A stretch of 64,000 nucleotides of DNA, from NCBI RefSeq assembly GCF_030389965.1, contig NZ_CP128400.1, positions 2,356,001 through 2,420,000 on the forward strand, read 5' to 3'. A program made the position numbers and the translations under genes. Under the pieces are notes generated by a model. That model saw only the letters and a program-made list of their open reading frames with translations, ran no database searches and was not told the origin of the DNA. Shown in pieces: positions 36,939 to 44,427 of this stretch (the stretch's first letter is position 1; the number at the start of each line of letters is the position of its first letter). Source of the DNA: Candidatus Chlorohelix allophototropha (GTDB taxonomy: Bacteria; Chloroflexota; Chloroflexia; Chloroheliales; Chloroheliaceae).

Positions 36939-37842
36939 TGGTATTTCTCTTGTTTCTTTAACTGGTAGGGGTTATAACACTGCCCACCGCTATTTTGATT
37001 TAGCCTACATTGTGCGTGGAAACCGATAAAACAACACTACCCTTTAGATGCGCCAGCTATTTTTTCATTGATAATGAAATTCTACAAAAGCAATTAGACT
37101 AAGGCAATATGAAAGAAGTTAATACTTAGCCCTAAAACCCTTTTTACGAAAAATGTAATCAGCAAGCAACAATAGGTAGTTGAATAATAATAGACCGGAT
37201 GCCGCTAACTTTAATAGTAATAAACCCTACACCTGTAGGGATTTACCCCACAAAGCCTCTAGGTATTATGATTTAAAGAAGATAAAAATCTAGATAACGA
37301 ATGTAAATATTATATAAAATCGAGTTTTTTAGTCAAGTTTCTATGTAGTAATGATAATTATTAACTATTATTCATATAGAATGAGCAAATTTACACCAAT
37401 ATTTTTACCATAATAATAAATTTCATATACTGAAGCTAATGTGCTAGCTCCTGCACCTATTTTAGATTAATCCCTTTGCCTAAATGACGCTCCTTTTCTT
37501 ACCATATAGCCCTCTAGCGTAGTTCGTCAGCTGGTGGTAATAGCCTCTAGACTAGTTATATTTCGTGCAAACCCCCCGCTTTTTGAACCTGAATATCTGT
37601 ACGCCAAGTAAAACTGCTAGAACTGCATCTAATGGAACTATTTTCTAACTGCCGAGAACTAGCTCCTTTTCACAGGTGTTTATCTATCCAAACAGTTATT
37701 ACTTAGTTTAGCGCAAATCTTATTTATAAATAATCAAAATCACGATAAGGTAAAAATATGGTAAAAATCAGTAAATAAATGGTAAATCCAAAAATATGTA
37801 TCTTATTATTCTCATTTAACCCTTAGATTACTAATTTAACAC
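36939..37842. other. Divergent intergenic region between copper operon and oxidase cassette
   Basis: About 900 nt, AT-rich, with no credible gene. The clearest element is CCCTACA-CC-TGTAGGG at 37225-37240, containing TACA-N2-TGTA, the core pattern of CopY-type copper boxes. It lies about 290 nt before the copper operon start. The rest shows only A/T tracts and short repeats; a mobile-element scar cannot be excluded. Confidence 0.4.
37225..37240. promoter_or_regulatory. Copper-box-like palindrome
   Basis: Perfect 7-bp arms CCCTACA/TGTAGGG with a 2-bp centre; includes TACACCTGTA, matching the TACA-N2-TGTA core known from CopY operators. Its placement between a copper efflux operon and copper oxidases makes a metal-responsive site plausible, although no CopY or CsoR gene is in the window. 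Confidence 0.45.
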
Positions 37843-37870
37843 TTGACTAATGAAAATTTTTTTATATAAT
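37843..37870 (+). promoter_or_regulatory. Promoter of the first oxidase-tatA cassette
   Basis: TTGACT (37843-37848) and a perfect TATAAT (37865-37870) are separated by 16 bp. Transcription would begin near 37877, giving a leader of about 460 nt before the oxidase start. Confidence 0.7.
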
Positions 37871-37876
37871 ATTATC

Positions 37877-38339
37877 AAAGGTTAACAAAAATATTTACCT
37901 GTGAAGTGAATTCTTTACCGGTGTATGTTAGGGTTTTGTCTCCTGAGGAGGTTACCCTTAAAACTTAAGCTAAAGCTAAGTTTTGGAGGCGAAAAGAATT
38001 GTTAAGGTGCTACTTATCTGCCAGCACAAATAGCTAGATAGTACGACACTTAAGAACTAATTCCCCTGATTACCAACTCAATTTATTATTGGTTTTGTGT
38101 TTGATTACAGCCAAAAACTGGCATAGTCGCAGCGTATTCATTTGCTCAAAAATAGGGAACGTATTATTGGGTACACCCTGTTAGATGTACTCTGGACTTT
38201 TTGTTGCCTTTTATCAGGCGGCTAAAAAATAAAAACTTATTTAAAATTATCGGTTTATTCCTTTTCTTAGTTAGCTCGTAATTCCCGCTCATGTCTGTCA
38301 AGTTGATAGGCAAAAAAGTAACATGTAAGGAGTGATTGT
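37877..38339 (+). other. Long structured 5' leader of the first multicopper oxidase gene
   Basis: Two adjacent hairpins stand out: AGGGT ... CTCC-TGA-GGAG ... ACCCT (37930-37958) and AAAACTTA-AGCTAAAGC-TAAGTTTT (37960-37984), followed by GGAGGCG. I do not recognise a known riboswitch. The last ~45 nt, ending AAGGAGTGATTGT before the ATG, are clearly similar to the region before the second oxidase gene; the two hairpins are not obviously present there. A regulatory leader is possible but unproven. Confidence 0.45.
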
Positions 38340-41300
38340 ATGAAGCGGAGAAAGTTCTTAATCGGATTGGGGGCATCAGGAGCAGCGGCAGTTGCCATAA
38401 AACTCAGTCCCACCCAAGTAAGCGCGGTTGCTCAAACCAAGGGGGCGTATGATCCCACCAAACTTCCGTATTTACTAAAACGCAGAGTGACCCATGCAGA
38501 CAGGAAGCTGGCAGCTTCTAATCGGGCTGCTTTCTACAAAACCCATCCTCGCCTTGCAGGCGCCAACTCCAGTATTAATGCTACTGGTACAACTGCGGGC
38601 ATCTTGGCGGCAATTCCTACTCCTACACCCGGCGGTATCCCTGATTATTTCGGGTCATATCCAAACTATTCGTTGAGTCCAATACTTCCAAAATTTGTCG
38701 ACTCGCTGCCCGGTTTGACCTCGCTTGCTGGTGTTGGTCCTGGTTTCGGTAAAAATAATATCAATAATTATCTTCCGATAGCAGCTCCCGATACAACTTC
38801 TTATCCCGGTTCGGATTATTATGAAATTGGTTTGGTTGAATATAGCGGTCAATTTCATTCCAAGTTGGGTAAAACCAAGTTGCGCGGCTATGTGCAGCTA
38901 AATACCGTAGATAAAAATGGAGCTCCCCTCACAGACCTCTTAGGCAATCCGGTTACAACCACCCCTCATTACCTTGGTCCGGTTATTGTTGCTACAAAAG
39001 GTCGCCCAGTTCGGGTTAAATTCACCAACAAGTTAGCTACCGGCACGGGCGGAAATCTCTTTATCCCGGTTGATACCACCGTTATGGGGGCTGGAACGGG
39101 TTATAACAATACTAATAATACTACTCAGACTTATACTCAGAACCGCGCAACATTGCACCTTCACGGCGGTAATACCCCTTGGATCAGTGATGGTACTGCC
39201 CATCAGTGGACGGTTCCGGTTGGCGAAACTTCTACAACCTTAACCAAGGGCACCAGCTCGCAGGATGTACCGGATATGCCTCCCACTGGGGTAGGTGAAC
39301 TCACCTTCTACTGGACCAACCAGCAAAGCGGACGCTTGATGTTCTACCACGACCACGCTTATGGTATTACCCGCTTGAACGTTTATGCCGGGGAAGCGGC
39401 GGGCTATCTCCTGACCGATCCCGATGAAGCAAGCTTGGTGGCAGATGGCTCTGTTCCTCCACTTACTGATACAGTACCGTTGGTAATTCAGGACAAAACC
39501 TTTCTTGACTCAACTGTTAACACAACCCTAGCTAATGGTACCAATACGTTGCCCAATTGGCAGTTGCTCGACCCAACTTGGCCCTTCGCGGTTGATTCGA
39601 CTCGAAACGACCTGTGGTTCCCCCATGTTTATATGCCTAACCAGAATCCCTATGATTTCAGCGGGGCGAATGCAATGGGACGTTGGGATTACGGGCCGTG
39701 GTTCTGGCCCCCGATGACCACCATTGTAAATAAACCTACTCAGGCAAACCCATATTATGATCCGGCTAATCCTAGCTCTCCGCCGATTATCCCGGCTACT
39801 CCCAGTATTTCGATTGTGCCGGAAGGGTTTATGGATACGCCGATAGTCAACGGTCAGGCTTATCCTTATGTAGAAGTCGAGCCGAAGGCTTATCGCTTCA
39901 TGATTTTGAACGCTTGCAACGACCGCTTCCTTAACCTCCAGCTTTACAAAGCGCAGTCGCAAGCTGTGATGTGGAATATTGATGGCACCTTAAATGATGC
40001 CAACGCTGGTGAAGTAAAAATGGTTCCCGCTTCAAATGCAGCGGGTATCACATGGCCTGCAGATTGGCCTACACGCGATGGTCGTGATGGCGGTTTCCCT
40101 GATCCGGCAGCAATCGGTCCTAATTTTATCCAGATTGGTACTGAAGGTGGTTTGTTGCCTGCGCCTGTCACTATCCCGAACAGGCCAGTTGGTTATGACT
40201 ACAACCGCCGCAATATCGTAGTGCTGAATGTGCTTGAAAAAGCTCTGTTCCTAGGTCCTGCCGAACGCGCCGATACTATCATTGACTTTTCCGCATATGC
40301 AGGTCAAACCATAATTCTGTATAATGATGCGCCTGCTCCGGTTCCGGCTTTCGACCCACGCAATGATTATTACACCGGCGCTCCGGATCAAACCTCGACC
40401 GGTGGTGCACCTACAACAGTGGCTGGTTACGGTCCTAATACTCGCACCATCATGCAAATCCGCGTTAAAGCTGCGGTTACTACGCCCAATAACTATAAAT
40501 CGGGACAAATCGCTGCCTCTTTGCCTGCGGTTTTCGCCAAAACGCAAGACCGGATTATTGTCCTGAACAATAACTACAATAGTGTTTATGGCGTAACCAA
40601 TCTTCCGGCAGATTCTTATGTCAGGATCCAGGATACGGCTTTGGCTAGCACCAATATTAAGGACAATAGACTCTATAACAATATAGTTAATGGAATCACC
40701 CTTACTAATGCTGGAACAGGCTATGTCACTCCTCCCGTAGTTACCGTTAGCGGTGGCAATGGCTTAGGTGCAACGGCAGTTGCCAATATGGTAACAACCG
40801 GGGTTGTACAGTCTTTCAATCTGTTGAGCGGTGGTGCTGGTTATACTGTACCTCCGACCGTTACGTTAGCAGCTTCTCCGGCAGGTGTAAGTGGTCAGGC
40901 TACTGCAAGGGCTATTTTGTCACCGACTTCGATCGCTTCGATCGCGGTAACCAACGGTGGTAGCGGCTACACTACTGCTCCTACCGTAAATATCACCGGC
41001 GGCGGTGGTACTGGTGCAACCGCAACGGCTGTACTCAAAGGCGGCGGGGCGGTAGCCAGCATAACTATTACGAACGGTGGTAGTGGTTATAACAGAGCTC
41101 CAACTCTAACGCTTTCGGCTCCTCCGGCTGGTGGTGTCAGGGCAACTGCTACTGCGACAATAGCTCGTAGAGTTACTGCACTTACTTTAACCAATGGCGG
41201 TACCGGCTACACTACTGCTCCAACTGTAAACATTACCGGTGGTGCCGGAACTGGCGCAACTGCAACGGCTGCTATCTCTGGTGTTCTAAACACCATAACT

Positions 41301-43067
41301 GTTGGAAACGGTGGTACCGGATATCGAAACGCTCCTACTGTAAATATCACCGGTGGCGGTGGCACCGGTGCAACCGCATCGGCTACTGTAAACAGGAATA
41401 CAGGTAGAATTACTGCTATTACTATAACTAACCGTGGTTCAGGCTATACAAGCGCTCCCACTATAAGCTTTACCGGTGGCGGTGGCACCGGCGCAACTGC
41501 AACCGCAGCTATCATTAATGTAGTAGTAAGTCTTACGCTTACAAGCGGTGGTACTGGCTATACCGGAACTCCTACAGTCAGTTTCACCGGTGGCGGTGGA
41601 ACCGGCGCGGCTGCAACGGCTACAGTGGCAAGTGCGGTTAATGCTATTACGTTGACTAATGCCGGTAGTGGTTATACTACTGCTCCTACGGTAACATTTA
41701 ATAATAATGGTACCGGTGGAACCGGTGCAACGGCTACTGCTACCCTGCTGAGCGTGATTGGCAGCATAACTGTAACAAACCCCGGCAGTGGCTATACAAG
41801 CGTTCCGACAATAAGCTTTAACGGTGGCGGTGGAACCGGCGCGGTTGCAACAGCCCTACTTAATCCTACCTCGGTGGCTGGTATAACTGTTGTTGTCGGT
41901 GGGAGCGGTTACACAACTGCCCCGGCTGTGACTATCACTTCTGCTAATGCTAGCGGTGGTGGCGCGGCGGCAATTTCCGTACTGGCACACAACGGCACTG
42001 TTGGGTCTGTAACTGTCACTAATGGTGGTGGCGGCTTCTTAACTGTACCAACGGTTACCTTCTCGGCTGCTCCAGCGGGTGGTGTCCCAGCAGCAGGTTT
42101 CGCAACAATTGCTTCTAGTCCGTTGACTATGCCACTGGAGCCAAAAGCGATCCAGGAACTGTTCGATATGAACTACGGTCGAATGAATGCTATCTTGGGA
42201 ACTGAAATCCCGAACACCACCGGTGTGAACCAGACGACACTCCCGAATGCTTTCATTGATCCGCCGAATGAAATCATTAAAACCGCTGATTACACTCAAC
42301 CGATTGGCTCAACGGCAGATGGTACCCAAATCTGGAAGATCACGCACAACGGTGTAGATACCCACGCGATCCATTGGCACCTAATGAACGTGCAGGTAAT
42401 CAACCGGGTAGGATGGGACGGTGCAATTAGGGTACCGGATGCCAACGAACTAGGTTGGAAGGAAACTGTGCGGATGAACCCATTGGAAGATATCATTGTG
42501 GCTTTACGACCATACGCGCAAAACCTGCCTTGGGATCTTCCTAATAGTGTACGCTACATGGATCCAACCCAAAAGGCTGGCGGAAGCGCTGACTTTACGG
42601 GAGTAGATCCTAATAACTTACCAGCGCCGGTTACTAACGATTTGGTTAACTTTGGCTGGGAGTACACGTGGCACTGTCACTTGTTGGGTCACGAAGAGAA
42701 CGATATGATGCGCCCTATCATCTTTGGGGTAGCGCCTAAAGCTCCTACTAGTGTTACTACAAGTGCAGCAGCTGGTTCAGTGACTGTAAACTGGACGAGC
42801 ATTGCCAAGAACGCAACAGGTTTCACCGTTCAGAGAGCTACCGCTTGGAATGGTCCTTGGACTACTGTTGGGACAACAGGGGCTACAACATATACCTATC
42901 AAGATAAGACTACTGTCAAGGGAACTACCTATTTCTATCGGGTAATTGCCAACAACGTGGTCGGTTATACCAAGGCATATCCTGCAGTCGGTACAACTAA
43001 GGTTGGGTATCCGAACGCTTCGTTCGACTCAACGCCTACAAACGCACTACCGGTTTCAGCCTTGTAA
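38340..43067 (+). CDS. Giant Tat-exported multicopper oxidase with 12-repeat insertion and FN3 domain (copy 1)
   Basis: A 1575-residue protein. The N-terminus M-K-R-R-K-F-L-I-G-L-G is a twin-arginine signal. All four copper motifs are present: H-L-H-G-G (about 272), Y-H-D-H-A (about 336), H-A-I-H-W-H (about 1340) and W-H-C-H-L-L-G-H-E-E-N-D-M (about 1443-1454), the last with the type 1 Cys and an axial Met ten residues on. Between the second and third cupredoxin parts, residues about 782-1258 hold 12 tandem Gly-Tyr-x-x-x-Pro repeats. An FN3 domain (about 1475-1560) ends the protein. H-L-H-G-G-N-T-P-W and the size recall giant MofA/OmpB-type oxidases linked to Mn and Fe minerals; the substrate here is unknown. 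A tatA gene follows. Confidence 0.9.
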   Translation: MKRRKFLIGLGASGAAAVAIKLSPTQVSAVAQTKGAYDPTKLPYLLKRRVTHADRKLAASNRAAFYKTHPRLAGANSSINATGTTAGILAAIPTPTPGGIPDYFGSYPNYSLSPILPKFVDSLPGLTSLAGVGPGFGKNNINNYLPIAAPDTTSYPGSDYYEIGLVEYSGQFHSKLGKTKLRGYVQLNTVDKNGAPLTDLLGNPVTTTPHYLGPVIVATKGRPVRVKFTNKLATGTGGNLFIPVDTTVMGAGTGYNNTNNTTQTYTQNRATLHLHGGNTPWISDGTAHQWTVPVGETSTTLTKGTSSQDVPDMPPTGVGELTFYWTNQQSGRLMFYHDHAYGITRLNVYAGEAAGYLLTDPDEASLVADGSVPPLTDTVPLVIQDKTFLDSTVNTTLANGTNTLPNWQLLDPTWPFAVDSTRNDLWFPHVYMPNQNPYDFSGANAMGRWDYGPWFWPPMTTIVNKPTQANPYYDPANPSSPPIIPATPSISIVPEGFMDTPIVNGQAYPYVEVEPKAYRFMILNACNDRFLNLQLYKAQSQAVMWNIDGTLNDANAGEVKMVPASNAAGITWPADWPTRDGRDGGFPDPAAIGPNFIQIGTEGGLLPAPVTIPNRPVGYDYNRRNIVVLNVLEKALFLGPAERADTIIDFSAYAGQTIILYNDAPAPVPAFDPRNDYYTGAPDQTSTGGAPTTVAGYGPNTRTIMQIRVKAAVTTPNNYKSGQIAASLPAVFAKTQDRIIVLNNNYNSVYGVTNLPADSYVRIQDTALASTNIKDNRLYNNIVNGITLTNAGTGYVTPPVVTVSGGNGLGATAVANMVTTGVVQSFNLLSGGAGYTVPPTVTLAASPAGVSGQATARAILSPTSIASIAVTNGGSGYTTAPTVNITGGGGTGATATAVLKGGGAVASITITNGGSGYNRAPTLTLSAPPAGGVRATATATIARRVTALTLTNGGTGYTTAPTVNITGGAGTGATATAAISGVLNTITVGNGGTGYRNAPTVNITGGGGTGATASATVNRNTGRITAITITNRGSGYTSAPTISFTGGGGTGATATAAIINVVVSLTLTSGGTGYTGTPTVSFTGGGGTGAAATATVASAVNAITLTNAGSGYTTAPTVTFNNNGTGGTGATATATLLSVIGSITVTNPGSGYTSVPTISFNGGGGTGAVATALLNPTSVAGITVVVGGSGYTTAPAVTITSANASGGGAAAISVLAHNGTVGSVTVTNGGGGFLTVPTVTFSAAPAGGVPAAGFATIASSPLTMPLEPKAIQELFDMNYGRMNAILGTEIPNTTGVNQTTLPNAFIDPPNEIIKTADYTQPIGSTADGTQIWKITHNGVDTHAIHWHLMNVQVINRVGWDGAIRVPDANELGWKETVRMNPLEDIIVALRPYAQNLPWDLPNSVRYMDPTQKAGGSADFTGVDPNNLPAPVTNDLVNFGWEYTWHCHLLGHEENDMMRPIIFGVAPKAPTSVTTSAAAGSVTVNWTSIAKNATGFTVQRATAWNGPWTTVGTTGATTYTYQDKTTVKGTTYFYRVIANNVVGYTKAYPAVGTTKVGYPNASFDSTPTNALPVSAL
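40685..42110 (+). repeat. 12 tandem coding repeats inside oxidase copy 1
   Basis: Each unit of ~35-40 residues reads approximately I-x-[VL]-T-N-G-G-[ST]-G-Y-x-x-[AP]-P-T-[VIL]-x-[IF]-x-G-G-G-G-T-G-A-x-A-x-A. Codon choice varies between units, so they are old repeats rather than a recent expansion. Confidence 0.85.
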
Positions 43068-43082
43068 TCACTCCTTTGCAAT

Positions 43083-43108
43083 TCAGGGGGGGAGAAATCC
43101 CTCCCTGA
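43083..43108 (+). other. Hairpin between oxidase copy 1 and tatA copy 1
   Basis: TCAGGGGGGG pairs with CCCTCCCTGA around an AGAAAT loop (one G-U pair). It lies 15 nt after the oxidase stop and 52 nt before tatA. It is followed by GTTTCATC, a weak U-tract, so partial termination or message stabilisation is likely. The same hairpin occurs in unit 2. Confidence 0.7.
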
Positions 43109-43160
43109 GTTTCATCCGTATCCTGCAAATATCTTTACATAATATGTTTGGAGGTATTTA

Positions 43161-43445
43161 ATGTTCGCCTTTGATAAACCAATAGTATGGGTAATTATCC
43201 TTCTTATAATTGTATTATTATTCGGTGCTAATCGTCTGACCGATATCGGTAAATCGCTCGGCAAAGGAATCCGCGAGTTCAAAGAAGAAACCAGCACTCT
43301 CAAGGAAAACAAAGTCGTAGCTTCTACCAGCAGCAACCTTGCTAATGATGAAGAAGTGGTTGTAACCAAGCGCGAGGGAAAACGCGAAGATGGCTCAATC
43401 GAAATTATCGAAGAGCGAGTTGTCAGGAAACGAGCGCAAGTTTAG
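43161..43445 (+). CDS. tatA: TatA/E-family Sec-independent translocase protein (copy 1)
   Basis: A 94-residue TatA: short N-terminus, a membrane helix (about 8-21), the F-G-A-N-R-L hinge, an amphipathic helix (G-K-S-L-G-K-G-I-R-E-F-K-E-E) and an unusual charged tail rich in Val/Glu/Arg. TatA oligomers form the passage for folded twin-arginine substrates, with TatC as receptor; no tatC is in this window. It lies directly after a Tat-dependent oxidase gene, so a dedicated export role is inferred. A GGAGG ribosome-binding site precedes the ATG. The DNA differs from copy 2 at only about 10 of 285 positions. Confidence 0.92.
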   Translation: MFAFDKPIVWVIILLIIVLLFGANRLTDIGKSLGKGIREFKEETSTLKENKVVASTSSNLANDEEVVVTKREGKREDGSIEIIEERVVRKRAQV

Positions 43446-43493
43446 GGCTACAACTGGCATATCGGCTTTTGTTCAAGCTAAACCAAGGTAATC

Positions 43494-43540
43494 CAACCGG
43501 TACAAGAGGAGTAACCCACTTGTAGCGGTTGTTTGTTTTT
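43494..43540 (+). terminator. Strong intrinsic terminator after cassette 1
   Basis: CAACCGGTACAAG (43494-43506) pairs with CTTGTAGCGGTTG (43519-43531), 12 of 13 positions complementary, and is followed directly by TTTGTTTTT. It lies 48 nt after the tatA stop and should end the cassette-1 transcript. Confidence 0.88.
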
Positions 43541-44427
43541 ATAACTGGTGCCGCTATTAAGAACGCTTGTAAAGATGTAACTAACCCTCCCCACTATTAG
43601 TCAGTCCGTTTGACACTTTAGAACTAGTCCTCCATCTACCATTATATAGTCCATAGCCTTTTACGGAAGCTGCTGTGGTTTCAGCAAGTTCGCTTGTCGG
43701 CGAAGGCTGTGTTTCCCATCCATATATAAACTTACGACAGGGATGGGATAAACTAACAGATAGTGGACTTTTTGTTATGCCGATTCCGTCAGATGTTAAA
43801 GTTTATTAATTAACGTTTATATACATTAAATCACAAACAACATTGAAATAGTGGGATTATAGCAACACACTAATGCCTCTACTGCAATAATGACTTGACC
43901 ATGAAATATCAATTCTACAAATACATATAGAATCGTCAATCGACTGCATAATTCGTAATATTGCAGCAATATTACTGCAATTATTGCTTAATATACCTTT
44001 GTTAATATTTCATTAGAATATATATAACCCAAAGAATTTGATTTAGAATGAACAAAATGCAACGTGCAGGGGTTTTGTAAGCTATATTGTAAGGTTGTAG
44101 CGTTATAATAGTTTACGAAGGTTAATTTAGAAAAGATACAGCACAGCGATATTATGAACTCGCACTAAGATTCAGATGTAGAAATGTTGAAATAAATCAG
44201 ATTTTGGATAAACTTATTAAAGGAATTTTATTCTGTTTATTTAAACAACATTCAATATATAGCTAGTAATACCACAGCTATTTGAAACATATTGAACAAG
44301 TATTAGATTATTTTCATACAAACTAAGTACTAAATATCAGTGTTTATTTATTTCTTAGATTCTGCACAAATACAGCACATGTTAATCATGTTGATTGGCA
44401 TAATCGAAACACATAAGGAGTGATCGT
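43541..44427. other. Intergenic region between the two oxidase-tatA cassettes
   Basis: About 890 nt without a credible gene. It contains a nested hairpin CAGC...TTCGC-TTGTCG-GCGAA...GCTG (43682-43709), an inverted repeat TCCCATCC/GGATGGGA (43714-43748), a copy of the TTGCA/TGCAA element (43962-43995) and the conserved proximal leader ending AAGGAGTGATCGT. No -35/-10 pair as good as that of unit 1 is seen, but separate transcription is expected because a strong terminator precedes it. Confidence 0.45.
43962..43995. repeat. TTGCA/TGCAA inverted-repeat element (copy 2)
   Basis: TTGCAG-CAATATTA-CTGCAA followed by TTATTGCTTAATATA; 25 of 30 bases of 43966-43995 match 26237-26266. It lies about 430 nt before the second oxidase start. 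Confidence 0.45.

Noticed and set aside
37877-38339. Known riboswitch in the oxidase leader
   Set aside because: I compared it mentally with cobalamin, Mn (yybP), TPP and SAM cores and found no signature; kept only as an unnamed structured leader.
40685-42110. Repetitive GC-rich tract that might suggest a CRISPR or satellite array
   Set aside because: Units vary in sequence, have a codon-phased ~35-40-residue period and lie in an open reading frame; no identical repeats with spacers.
43541-44427. tRNA or riboswitch in the inter-cassette gap
   Set aside because: Several hairpins exist, but no cloverleaf or conserved riboswitch core.
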